From: an uncultured Duncaniella sp.
GTDB lineage: Bacteria > Bacteroidota > Bacteroidia > Bacteroidales > Muribaculaceae
NCBI GenBank assembly: GCA_910578515.1
Contig: CAJTQR010000003.1
Location: forward strand, 186,001 to 250,000
Reading direction: 5' to 3'
DNA: 64,000 nucleotides
Shown here: one piece after another, positions 41,047 to 49,187 of the stretch
Layout of the letters: every line of letters begins with the position of its first letter
How positions within the stretch are numbered: position 1 is the first letter of the stretch
The notes under the pieces: model-generated
What the model was told of the DNA's origin: nothing
Seen by the model: the letters and a program-made list of their open reading frames with translations, nothing else
Databases searched by the model: none
Position numbers and translations under genes: made by a program

Positions 41047-41721
41047 TTAATCTTCTTTTCTGAGACGTGCCACTTCGGTGACACCTCCTGTGATTTTATC
41101 GCCGATTTTCACATATATTTCGGCGTCGAGAGGGAGATATATGTCCACACGGGAACCGAATTTTATGAATCCCATGTGTTCTTCGATGTTAGCCTGGTCG
41201 CCCGGTTCGGCATATGTGACTATTCGTCGGGCTACTGCTCCAGCTATCTGTCTTACTAAGATTTCCTGCCCGTTGGTGGCTCGGATAAGCACCGTTGAAC
41301 GTTCGTTCTCGATGCTTGCCTTGGGGAGATAAGCGCTGAGAAAGCGTCCGCGATGGTGGCGTACCATTAATACTTCGCCATCAATGGGAAACCAGTTGGC
41401 ATGAACATTGAACACGGTCATGAACACTGAGAGCATCTTCACTTTGCGTCGCAATACCTCCGGTTCAAACACTTCCTCGAGGGCTACCACAGTGCCGTCA
41501 ACCGACGAAACCACCACGTCTTTGCGGTCGCCGTGGAATGTGCGGCGTGGAGAACGGAAGAAGTTGACCACCAACAGATACAGTACACCGGATATGGAGG
41601 AGAACACTGTGGGGATGGCAGCAGGGCGTATGAACATCCATGCCGACAGATTGATGACAATCAGTATCAGCATCAATATGATTAGGATGTTGGTTCCCTC
41701 ACGGTGTATCTTGACCTTCAT
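41047..41721 (-). CDS. psd: Phosphatidylserine decarboxylase
   Basis: The 224-residue short-form (archaeal/Bacteroidetes-type) Psd makes phosphatidylethanolamine. The N-terminal membrane segment is ILIILMLILIVINLSAWMF. The proenzyme self-cleaves between Gly189 and Ser190 in IKFGSRVDIYLP, leaving a pyruvoyl group on the alpha chain. Active-site neighbours NVHANWFPIDG are present. It is the first gene of psd-pssA-DUF4834 and has a consensus promoter at 41848-41879. The leader of about 120 bases contains a perfect 9-bp hairpin (41801-41809 with 41816-41824), which may affect expression. Confidence 0.95.
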   Translation of the reverse strand: MKVKIHREGTNILIILMLILIVINLSAWMFIRPAAIPTVFSSISGVLYLLVVNFFRSPRRTFHGDRKDVVVSSVDGTVVALEEVFEPEVLRRKVKMLSVFMTVFNVHANWFPIDGEVLMVRHHRGRFLSAYLPKASIENERSTVLIRATNGQEILVRQIAGAVARRIVTYAEPGDQANIEEHMGFIKFGSRVDIYLPLDAEIYVKIGDKITGGVTEVARLRKED

Positions 41722-41847
41722 GGTTTGTCTGTAAGTTAAAAGGGATGCGCGGTCAGCCGCTTTTTCAGTTAGCAGATTGTTATAATTGTTATATTCGTAT
41801 AAGTAACTCTTTTGTGAGTTACTTGTCAGTAGTTACTTACTTAATAT

Positions 41848-41879
41848 GCAAAGTTAGGTAATATTTCAGATATAGACAA
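41848..41879 (-). promoter_or_regulatory. Promoter of psd-pssA
   Basis: On the minus strand TTG (complement of 41877-41879), 20 bases, then TAACTTTGC (complement of 41848-41856). Confidence 0.8.
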
Positions 41880-41961
41880 CTTTTGAAGGACAGACTGAAA
41901 TATGCTTGTTAAATTTTAACAATTATTTTTAAAGCAAGATGCTTCTACGGGCGTTTTTGCA

Positions 41962-41969
41962 TATCTTTG
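41962..41969 (+). promoter_or_regulatory. -7 box of the YkvA-like gene
   Basis: TATCTTTG, 46 bases before ATG 42015. No consensus -33. With the psd promoter it forms a divergent regulatory region. Confidence 0.6.
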
Positions 41970-42014
41970 TATGGGATGCCCGATACAGTAACAATCTAAT
42001 CAGATGATGCGACT

Positions 42015-42452
42015 ATGAAACTCAACCGCCTTGCAGCACGCATGCCCCGAATGGGGGCGCTCCGGAAATATGCCACATATTTTTCCGACACTGATTTCCG
42101 AGGAAAACTCCGTAAAGTGTCGCGTAAACTCGGATACAAGGTCACATACATGCTTCTGGTGCTTTACTATGCCATAGGAGAAGTGCCGATGAAGGATAAA
42201 ATGTTAGTGGCAGGTGTGTTGGGCTATTTTATCCTTCCTGCCGACTTGGTGCCTGATTTCCTTCCGGGAGGGTTTGTGGATGATGTGGCAGCCTTGACAG
42301 CCGTATACAGAGCTGTTCGCAAAGGCATCTCCCCTGAAGCCGAAGCCCGCGCACGACGAAAGGCGGAGGATTGGTTCGGCTCATCCGATATGGGTGACTC
42401 AACCGATGATGCGAAGCTGGATAGTGCCTGTGACTATTGCAAGCCGTTATGA
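42015..42452 (+). CDS. YkvA family (DUF1232) membrane protein
   Basis: The 145-residue protein carries the DUF1232 core: KVTYMLLVLYYAIGEVPMKDKMLVAGVLGYFILPADLVPDFLPGGFVDDVAAL. This is two membrane-associated helices around the invariant YF(I/L)xPxDLxPDxxP motif. An N-terminal basic region and a charged C-terminal tail flank it. The function of the family is unknown. It is divergent from psd and converges with the ABC permease gene, the stops being about 7 bases apart. Confidence 0.88.
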   Translation: MKLNRLAARMPRMGALRKYATYFSDTDFRGKLRKVSRKLGYKVTYMLLVLYYAIGEVPMKDKMLVAGVLGYFILPADLVPDFLPGGFVDDVAALTAVYRAVRKGISPEAEARARRKAEDWFGSSDMGDSTDDAKLDSACDYCKPL

Positions 42453-42459
42453 TTCCTGA

Positions 42460-43665
42460 TTATCGGAATGCAGCGCGTGTCTTGCGGGCTATCACCAGAA
42501 GATTGACTGCAGTAATGAGCAGGATTATGGCAAGTCCAATCAGCAGAGTGGGGATGGTGGAAGTTCCCTGTACACCGAGAGTGGAGAGGGTTGAACTCCA
42601 CCAGTTGGTGGCGCATATCACAATGAGTGCGGCGAGTATATAGACTGTAGCATTGATGGCAACGACTATGCTCATGTAATGCCTTGATACCTGAGCCGGT
42701 GAATATCCGAGCTGCATGAGGTCGTGGAGCTTGCGGCGGTTCTTCTGCAGGAGCAGGTATATGCTCAGTATGAGGATAAAGAATGCGAGCAAACTTATTA
42801 TAGCGCCTACGGCAATCACTACCGTGGTCACCACCGAAAGGAAATAGGCGGCTTTGCCATTGTCGGTCTTGTCTCCTGCGCTTTCATATTCATGTGCTTT
42901 GAGATATGAGTCGGCCGAAGGGTCGCCGGCGCGGTTGAGCATGATGATGAGACGTGAGGGTGATTCCACCGGTTTGTCGGCAAACTCACGGTTTGCCCAC
43001 TGCATGAACTCCTCCGGCACCGCTATGGTGTTGAGTCTTGATGAGAATCCTGCAATGCGGGCATTGACCCAAGTCTGCTTTCCGTTGCCGCTGAGTGACA
43101 GACGCAGCGGTATCAATCCAATCATTTCCTCGGAGATTTGCGGCATGCCGCGTGAGGTTGCAAAGCCGAAATTATAAAGTGTCAGGTAATCTTTTGATAT
43201 TATTACCGGAACCGGTTCGGTTGAGCCTGGTGTATAGTCCCATCCCTCAGGGGATACATCGAAATAGTCATCGGGGATTGACTCAAGAAAGAGAGCCGAC
43301 TGGAGAGCATTACCACCGAAATCAACCTTGGCGTATACATTGAAGGCTGCCGGGGTGAAGCCTCCCACCTTACGCGCCCAAGGTTGGGATGCTATATCGC
43401 TTATTTCTGCCTGAGTGAAGCGTGTCGAGGTGTCGGCATCGCCCGAAGGGAAGAATGAGCCGAGTCCGGTGACTTTCTTGGATATTATGAGGTAATCGTT
43501 GGATATGAAGGAGTCCTCATCGTCCCACACTGTGGTGATGTCACGGTAAAACTGGATAGCTGTCAGCACAATTGCAAGCCCTGCGAGGTTTGCAAGGGCG
43601 TAGCCGGCAAGCTGACCCGCACTGATGTTGCGGCGAAGCAGCCGCCACACGATATTTTTGCTCAT
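42460..43665 (-). CDS. ABC transporter permease, FtsX/MacB-like
   Basis: The 401-residue protein has four predicted spans: one near the N-terminus (LANLAGLAIVLTAIQFY) and three in the C-terminal third (VVTTVVIAVGAIISLLAFFILIL, IVVAINATVYILAALIVI, LLIGLAIILLITAVNLLVI). A large extracytoplasmic domain lies between. This is the FtsX-like arrangement of mechanotransmission ABC systems, not substrate-pore transporters. The segment after the second span (NRRKLHDLMQLGYSPAQVSRHY) is the usual coupling helix. It follows the ATPase gene by 45 bases and a lipoprotein gene further up, forming a three-gene operon. Substrate unknown. Confidence 0.85.
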   Translation of the reverse strand: MSKNIVWRLLRRNISAGQLAGYALANLAGLAIVLTAIQFYRDITTVWDDEDSFISNDYLIISKKVTGLGSFFPSGDADTSTRFTQAEISDIASQPWARKVGGFTPAAFNVYAKVDFGGNALQSALFLESIPDDYFDVSPEGWDYTPGSTEPVPVIISKDYLTLYNFGFATSRGMPQISEEMIGLIPLRLSLSGNGKQTWVNARIAGFSSRLNTIAVPEEFMQWANREFADKPVESPSRLIIMLNRAGDPSADSYLKAHEYESAGDKTDNGKAAYFLSVVTTVVIAVGAIISLLAFFILILSIYLLLQKNRRKLHDLMQLGYSPAQVSRHYMSIVVAINATVYILAALIVICATNWWSSTLSTLGVQGTSTIPTLLIGLAIILLITAVNLLVIARKTRAAFR

Positions 43666-43710
43666 TGGATGGTGTAAATCAATTCAATATGTGTTAATCT
43701 GCTGACCCTG

Positions 43711-44373
43711 TTACAAGCGCATCAGCTCATACTCACGGAGGGTGATTTTGTTGCCTACAGATGTGGCTATCACGGCGGCGTTGGCTGCTATGGCTGCCTC
43801 CTCAATCAGTTGTGCCACTGTGCGGTTGTTGCGGGCGTCAAGATGGCTTACCGGTTCGTCAATCAACAGGAAGTCAAATGGCTGACAGAGCGCGCGTATG
43901 ATTGCCACCCTCTGCTGCTGTCCCACGGATAGAAGTCCTGCAGGTGAGTTGACTTTCTCCTCCAGTTCGAGACGACGCATCATGTCGAGTATCTCGGCTT
44001 CGGTCCTGAAGTCGGTGAGACGGTTCTTGATGCGGATATTCTCCATGGCGGTCAGCTCGGGGAACAGGCGCATCTCCTGTGGGAGATATGCCAGTGAGCG
44101 GCATCGGAGCTCACACCATCGGTTTATGCCGAGCGACGAGGCTGGAGTGCCGTCAAATAGAATCTCACCGTCATAGTCGGTACGAGAGCCGTAGATGAAA
44201 GCGCAGAGCGATGATTTGCCTGTGCCGCTTTCGGCCTCTATTATGTAATTGCCCGGGCGGGAAAATGTAACCTCCTCCCGCATCCATATTTCCGAATCTC
44301 TGACTGGAGTTTCCGTCTCGCTCCCCCTGAACACGCGGGGGAGCACACGGCGAAGAGTGATATTATTTATCAT
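43711..44373 (-). CDS. ABC transporter ATP-binding protein
   Basis: The 220-residue ATPase partners the permease downstream. Walker A is ESGTGKSS, the signature LSVGQQQRVAII, Walker B FLLIDEP with the D-loop SHLDARN. The H-loop, normally a His after the ...TS strand, reads ATSVGNK and so lacks the histidine. Catalysis may therefore be altered, as seen in some atypical ABC ATPases. ATG 44373 overlaps the last 11 bases of the lipoprotein gene. A TTG at 44397 is an alternative start with a longer overlap. The overlap implies translational coupling. Confidence 0.88.
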   Translation of the reverse strand: MINNITLRRVLPRVFRGSETETPVRDSEIWMREEVTFSRPGNYIIEAESGTGKSSLCAFIYGSRTDYDGEILFDGTPASSLGINRWCELRCRSLAYLPQEMRLFPELTAMENIRIKNRLTDFRTEAEILDMMRRLELEEKVNSPAGLLSVGQQQRVAIIRALCQPFDFLLIDEPVSHLDARNNRTVAQLIEEAAIAANAAVIATSVGNKITLREYELMRL

Positions 44374-45754
44374 ATATAGTGTTGAGGAGAGTCTCAAGGA
44401 TGGGGAGCTTGGCTCCTGGGAGCGAAATTTCAGCTTTGCCCTCTGATTCGCCCATTTCTACTTTGATTTTTAAGCCGTAAGCGGGAGCAGATTCCGAGAA
44501 GAGCTGAAGCGAGGGAATTTCAAGGGTCATGGCTGCATCCTTATTGACAAACATTGGTGCGAGCGAGTTCTGACGGGTATTTTCAAAGGGGATATTGGAA
44601 AGTGCGAGATATCCGTCCACGTTACCTACGTGGAATTCCATGCCATACTGCGGTATTGTCATCACACCATCGCGTTCATCTATCGGAGAGATGCCGTTTT
44701 GTGCGAGTGAGCCGCGTATCATGGTCATTACCTGATTGATGCGCTCCTGTGGCAGATGAGCCATGAGCAAGAACTGCCATCCTGACGGGTCGAGGTCCTT
44801 ATACGATTCCTCGCTTGATGGACCGGCTGCGAGCAATACTGTGCCATCGATGGCTTTCAGGAAGGGGGTTAGCATTGCTATTGCACCTTGCATCTGGAAG
44901 TTGCGTGCAAACATCGATGAGAGCGCTGAGGTAGCGGTTGCCCAGTCAAATTCGGGAGTGAATCCGGCTGCGAGGGCGAAATTAAAGTTGGCGGGCACAT
45001 AGGATAGTACCGCAGGGTTGATATGTTGCATCCCTTTTACGGTTGATTTTTCACCGTCGCCTTTCATGGACTGCGCCGTAGCAACAATCTTGTTGTCGCT
45101 CACCGAGGCTGAGAGAGTCTGCCATACAGTGAGTTGCTGGGCGGTATTGTTGTCAGTGTCACCATAGGTCATTTGAGAGAGCGCGAGATTGAGGAGATGG
45201 TCGCTTTCGAGCACACCTGAAATTCCTGCGAGTTTCGATATCGGTTCCTTCTTGGCTGACTCGCGGAGCGAATTTACAGTTTCGTATGGATTGCTGCCAA
45301 TCACCATCCAACACTGTGTGCCATCTGACAGGACGGGGACACCGTTGACGCGGCCTTCAGTATAGCCGTCATTGCCCTCCTCCCAGTTAAGAGATGAAGT
45401 GATTGTTTTGAATTTTTCCCAGTCGGTTACGAAGAATGTGAACACCAGCTCCTGCTTTCCGTATACTATCAGCGCTATTTCCGAGATGTCGCATGCGCCT
45501 GCAGCGTGAAGTTTGCCTAAGGTGATGAGTCCACTGACGTCAGTGCCGTTGAGTGCTTCAGGAACTTCGATACCTTCGGATGTAAACTTGGCGCCGGCAT
45601 TTTCGAGCATACCTTTGACATCCATCATTGCCACACATTTTACATCTGCGGGAATAGTGTCAAGGAGTTCGCTCTTTTTTGAGCATGACACTGTCATAAG
45701 CCCGATGATAAGCGCCACGAGCATAGCGAGCGGGGAAAAGGAAATTCGTTTCAT
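44363..45754 (-). CDS. DUF4836-like lipoprotein, first gene of an ABC operon
   Basis: ATG 45754 (MKRISFSPLAMLVAL) gives a 463-residue lipoprotein with lipobox MTVSC; the longer frame to 45790 lacks a sensible signal. The mature protein starts SELLDTIPADVKCVAMMDVKGMLENAG, typical of DUF4836-type Bacteroidales lipoproteins that begin with an IPxDaxxVaxiD strand. It contains two related halves (second starting near HINPAVLSYVPANFNFALAAG). It shares an operon and overlaps its ATPase partner, so it may be the periplasmic component of that ABC system. The family name is tentative. Confidence 0.7.
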   Translation of the reverse strand: MKRISFSPLAMLVALIIGLMTVSCSKKSELLDTIPADVKCVAMMDVKGMLENAGAKFTSEGIEVPEALNGTDVSGLITLGKLHAAGACDISEIALIVYGKQELVFTFFVTDWEKFKTITSSLNWEEGNDGYTEGRVNGVPVLSDGTQCWMVIGSNPYETVNSLRESAKKEPISKLAGISGVLESDHLLNLALSQMTYGDTDNNTAQQLTVWQTLSASVSDNKIVATAQSMKGDGEKSTVKGMQHINPAVLSYVPANFNFALAAGFTPEFDWATATSALSSMFARNFQMQGAIAMLTPFLKAIDGTVLLAAGPSSEESYKDLDPSGWQFLLMAHLPQERINQVMTMIRGSLAQNGISPIDERDGVMTIPQYGMEFHVGNVDGYLALSNIPFENTRQNSLAPMFVNKDAAMTLEIPSLQLFSESAPAYGLKIKVEMGESEGKAEISLPGAKLPILETLLNTIYDK

Positions 45755-45859
45755 ATAGATATTTTCGTTGATAAGAGTTAGCAAAGTCATTATGCGCTGA
45801 TGGATTGTTTTTTAAGCAACCTCTGGGTAAATTCGGTTGCGGTCGGCAATTCTGCTCCA

Positions 45860-45890
45860 CAAACTTACAAACAAAGTGCCAATTGACAAA
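45860..45890 (-). promoter_or_regulatory. Promoter of the lipoprotein-ABC operon
   Basis: On the minus strand TTTG (complement of 45887-45890), 19 bases, then TAAGTTTG (complement of 45860-45867). The leader of about 100 bases holds a 6-bp stem (GCAACC/GGTTGC). Confidence 0.75.
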
Positions 45891-45932
45891 ATATATCTTA
45901 ATAATCTTGAGCCGACAACAGTTCTGGAACAC

Positions 45933-47075
45933 TCACACCTGCAATTTGCTTTGCCAGAAGGAGGCGAAGCGATGTGCTACGGTGGTGTCTGCATTGTGGC
46001 GGCGCACGAAGTCTCTACCCATGCGTCCGCGGAGGATAATTTCTTCGGGGTGGGTCACGAGATGTGTCAAGGTATCTGTAAGTGTTTCGTAATCAGGCAT
46101 TCCATTGATGATTGGACGGTTCGAACTCTCACCTATGAAGTCATAGTATTCCGGCTCGGCACCCGACACCACGGCGAGTCCGAAAGCCATGGCTGTCAGA
46201 GCGTTTGTGGCAGGTGTGTGGCTGTAGAGTTGGTCCAGAAGTACGTGGGCTGACCGAAGGCGGTCGAGATACTCGTTGTAGGGAAGATTCTCCACAACCA
46301 TAAGCTCGCAGCGGTCATGGAAACGCCCGGCAACGCTACGTGCGGCAGCTTCAAGAATCTCTCCCCCTTTTTCGAGCACACGGTTACGGTGTCGGCCGAG
46401 AAGAAAGCGTATTTTTCCAAGTTTTGCCGGTCGGTCCACAGGTTGCAGGGCATCAACGTCGATAGGTATGCCTCCGTAAGCCACTTTTGATTCGGGAAGT
46501 TTATGGAGCAATGCGCGGTGATATTCATACAGCACGGACACTGCACCGTCAACACTGTCAAGGATATGGTTGGAGGCGCTTTTCAGTGGCTCTGATAACC
46601 ATTCCCGAGCCAAATCGCCCTGATGGAGCATATATGGAGTGGGTTTCCCGCCGAAAAGAAATTCGGTGTAACGGAGTTGGCATGAATGAGAGAGGGCATA
46701 ATCCACATAATTGGAGTCGGTGGCGAGAGCTGTGTAAAAGATGTGGCGGTTGTTTCGACGGAGGAAATCAAAAAGGGCAAGTTGTCTTACCGGACGTAAC
46801 TGTATGAAATCCTGTGATGCCACTGATACTACATCGAATCCGGTCATGGCTTTGCGTTGCCACATGAGGCGCAACCACAGTTCAAGTCCACCTGTCTTGC
46901 CTCTGAAACGGCGCGACAGGTCAATATCGCGAGGGGTGTTCATCCACCTTGTGCCATCGGACGCTACGACAACCTCATGTCCGAGTTTGCGCAGACCCAC
47001 GGCAAGTGCGTTGTGGCAATTGCTTGCATCCCCCACCAACAGTACCCGTAGCGGTGCGCCGGCAGCGGGTGTCAC
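45933..47075 (-). CDS. Glycosyltransferase (GT4-like)
   Basis: A 380-residue protein from GTG 47075, 7 bases after the stop of the GNAT gene. The frame stays open to 47192, but that part overlaps the neighbour and has its codon pattern in another frame. The N-terminal Rossmann half begins LRVLLVGDASNCHNALAVGLRKLGHEVVVAS, and the C-terminal half has RFLLGRHRNRVLEKGGEILEAA, ELMVVENLPYNEYLDRLRSAHVLLDQ and TNALTAMAFGLAVVSGAEPEYYDFI, the GT-B nucleotide-sugar pattern. Substrate unknown. It is the last gene of the pseudokinase-GNAT-glycosyltransferase operon. Confidence 0.82.
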   Translation of the reverse strand: MTPAAGAPLRVLLVGDASNCHNALAVGLRKLGHEVVVASDGTRWMNTPRDIDLSRRFRGKTGGLELWLRLMWQRKAMTGFDVVSVASQDFIQLRPVRQLALFDFLRRNNRHIFYTALATDSNYVDYALSHSCQLRYTEFLFGGKPTPYMLHQGDLAREWLSEPLKSASNHILDSVDGAVSVLYEYHRALLHKLPESKVAYGGIPIDVDALQPVDRPAKLGKIRFLLGRHRNRVLEKGGEILEAAARSVAGRFHDRCELMVVENLPYNEYLDRLRSAHVLLDQLYSHTPATNALTAMAFGLAVVSGAEPEYYDFIGESSNRPIINGMPDYETLTDTLTHLVTHPEEIILRGRMGRDFVRRHNADTTVAHRFASFWQSKLQV

Positions 47076-47082
47076 GGTTGTG

Positions 47083-48213
47083 TCAGAGCTGTTTGCGGAA
47101 TGCACGGCGGCGGCGGTGCTGGCGTTTCTCAAAGTATTCCCATTGCGACTGTACGCTGCTGTTGCTCTCGAGTTCGAGGTTGCTCTCGGCATACTTCACG
47201 CCATTTTTGTTATAGATATCTATCAGGTCGTTGAAGAAGAGCGAGTTGACACCCTTTGACTGGTATTCCGGTTTCACGGCAATGAGCAGGAGGTCAACCA
47301 CATCGTTTTTGCCCTTCATGGCACGCAGTATGCGCCACCACCCAAAGGGGAAAAGTTTGCCTTTTGACTGCTGGAGAGCCTTGGCAAGCGACGGGATTGT
47401 GATGCCTACGCCTACGAGCTGGTCATTCTTATCCACCACCACGCTGACATATTCCAGACGGATTATGCTGAGATACATGTCGATATAGTAGTCAATCTGT
47501 CGCTCGGTGAGAGTGGAGTATCCGTAGAGGTCAGCATAAGCCTCGTTTATGAGTTCAAACAGGGCTTTGCCGTAGTCATTCTTAATTTTTTTGCCGGATG
47601 TGTATTTCAGTACCCTTAGTTCAAATTTCTTCTGTACAATCTCAGCTATGCGTGACATCTTTTCGGGTACTTTCTCAGGCACTTTTATGCGATATTCCAC
47701 CCAGTCGGTATCCTTGGTGTATCCAAGGCGCTCCACCTGTTTGGGATAATAGGCGTAATTATATATTGTAGCCATTGTGCCCATCTCGTCGAATCCCTCC
47801 ACGAGCATCCCCTCGCGGTCCATGTCGGAGAAGCCCATCGGACCTATAATCTCAGTCATACCCTGGCTGCGCGCCCAGTCTTCGGCGGCTTTGAACAGAG
47901 CATCCACTACTTCATCGTCATCAATGAAATCCACGAACCCGAAACGGGCTTCGCGTTTGTTGCATTTGGCGTTAATCTGGTCATTGACAATGGCTGTGAT
48001 TCTTCCCGCCGGCTTTCCATCGCGGTAAGCCATGAAGCATTGCGAGCGGCAATAGTCGAAGGCGGGGTTCTTCTCTGGAAGCAGCGTGTGTACCTCATCG
48101 AAAATCATGGGTGGAACAAACTGTTCGTTGCCATCGTAGAGGTCGATTCCAAATTTCACGTATTCGGATATAGCCTTTTTGGTCGCAGGGATAGCTTTAA
48201 CGGTTACAGACAT
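47083..48213 (-). CDS. GNAT-type N-acetyltransferase-like protein
   Basis: The 376-residue cytoplasmic protein is built from two GNAT-like halves. The first has SQCFMAYRDGKPAGRITAIVN and WARSQGMTEIIGPMGFSDMDREGMLVEGF. The second has YVSVVVDKNDQLVGVGITIPSL and DLLLIAVKPEYQSKGVNSLFFNDLI, the last being a usable acetyl-CoA loop in modified form. Similar proteins occur widely in Bacteroidetes without an assigned substrate. The basic C-terminus (RQHRRRRAFRKQL) may bind nucleic acid or membrane. It lies 44 bases after the pseudokinase gene and 7 before the glycosyltransferase, so the three are one operon. Confidence 0.8.
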   Translation of the reverse strand: MSVTVKAIPATKKAISEYVKFGIDLYDGNEQFVPPMIFDEVHTLLPEKNPAFDYCRSQCFMAYRDGKPAGRITAIVNDQINAKCNKREARFGFVDFIDDDEVVDALFKAAEDWARSQGMTEIIGPMGFSDMDREGMLVEGFDEMGTMATIYNYAYYPKQVERLGYTKDTDWVEYRIKVPEKVPEKMSRIAEIVQKKFELRVLKYTSGKKIKNDYGKALFELINEAYADLYGYSTLTERQIDYYIDMYLSIIRLEYVSVVVDKNDQLVGVGITIPSLAKALQQSKGKLFPFGWWRILRAMKGKNDVVDLLLIAVKPEYQSKGVNSLFFNDLIDIYNKNGVKYAESNLELESNSSVQSQWEYFEKRQHRRRRAFRKQL

Positions 48214-48257
48214 CTTCTAAAAAAATTGTATAAACTTCTGTTGTCAATGGTTGATTA

Positions 48258-49037
48258 TCAGTTTAGCGGCATAGGCCTGTAGGGAGAGTTGAGCCAAAGG
48301 AGTATTGCCATCATCAGGAGGAGGAATGCAATGACAATGAGATAGATGCGGTTGGAGTGGCGGTCGGCGAGAGCGAGACGCAACTCGGCTATATCCTTGT
48401 AGCGTTTCTCCGGGTCAGGATTGATGCACTTTTCAGCCACTTTTCTCAGCACGGGGTAGGGTGTATCCACGGCATCGAGAGCCTCCATGAGCACTTTCCC
48501 GTAATTGTAGATATCCTCCGAGGCATCGGCCGGTGTGATATGGCTCTTTTGGTCGAATCCCACATCGATTAACTTCAAGTTACCGATATTTTCGGTGAAG
48601 AGGATGCGCGAAGGTACCACCGGATGGTGTTCCAGGTGATTTGTCTGGATATAGTCAAGTGCATCCACCAGCTGATGGTGCAACTTGGTGATATGCGCAT
48701 CGGTCACCTTTTTCTCCTTGATGAGTTTGGCGAGAGAGTCGCCATATACGTCATCTGTGATGATACACATTCCCAGCCCGGGCACTTCCTCGAAATCATT
48801 TATCATGATTATGTGGGGATGTGCGAGGTTGTAGCGCACCTCAAATTCTTTCTCTATCATCTCCTCATACTCCGGTTTGCCTTTCAGCTCCGGGCGCAGA
48901 GTTTTAAGCATCAGCCATTTGCCATACTTCTTAGCGGTGTAGACATGGTAAAATTCCTCGTCCCATTCGGGCAGGTGTTCAATCTCCGTCCACTTTGGAG
49001 TTCCGCTTGACGGAGGCAGTGATGATGAGTTGTCCAT
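48258..49037 (-). CDS. Membrane-anchored protein kinase-like protein, probable pseudokinase
   Basis: The 259-residue protein has a eukaryotic-type kinase fold at about 30-225 and a C-terminal membrane anchor at 231-249. The N-lobe keeps a Lys (LMLKTL, K45) and a helix Glu (E64). The catalytic loop HHPVVPSRIL lacks the HRD Asp (Pro139), the Lys (Val141) and the Asn (Arg144). The DFG Asp is kept (DVG, D158). No Gly-rich loop is visible. It is therefore likely a pseudokinase that binds partners or nucleotide without phosphotransfer. The tail anchor places it on the cytoplasmic face of the membrane. It leads an operon with a GNAT-like protein and a glycosyltransferase. Confidence 0.8.
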   Translation of the reverse strand: MDNSSSLPPSSGTPKWTEIEHLPEWDEEFYHVYTAKKYGKWLMLKTLRPELKGKPEYEEMIEKEFEVRYNLAHPHIIMINDFEEVPGLGMCIITDDVYGDSLAKLIKEKKVTDAHITKLHHQLVDALDYIQTNHLEHHPVVPSRILFTENIGNLKLIDVGFDQKSHITPADASEDIYNYGKVLMEALDAVDTPYPVLRKVAEKCINPDPEKRYKDIAELRLALADRHSNRIYLIVIAFLLLMMAILLWLNSPYRPMPLN

Positions 49038-49060
49038 TTATCGATGTTTTGATTCAAGAT

Positions 49061-49069
49061 GCAAAGTTA
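49061..49069 (-). promoter_or_regulatory. -7 box of the pseudokinase operon
   Basis: TAACTTTGC on the minus strand, 24 bases before ATG 49037. Confidence 0.65.
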
Positions 49070-49187
49070 CACAAAATTTTCTAATTAGCAGGTGGTTTTT
49101 AGCCAATCAGTCAGTATATTCGAATAATTAACTAAGGAAACCAATCGGACCGTATATGGATAAAATAACCGTATGATTGGTTGTTTG

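Noticed and set aside
47083..47192. Longer glycosyltransferase start at 47192
   Set aside because: The first 39 codons are the shadow of the GNAT gene end in another frame; GTG 47075 directly follows that gene's stop.
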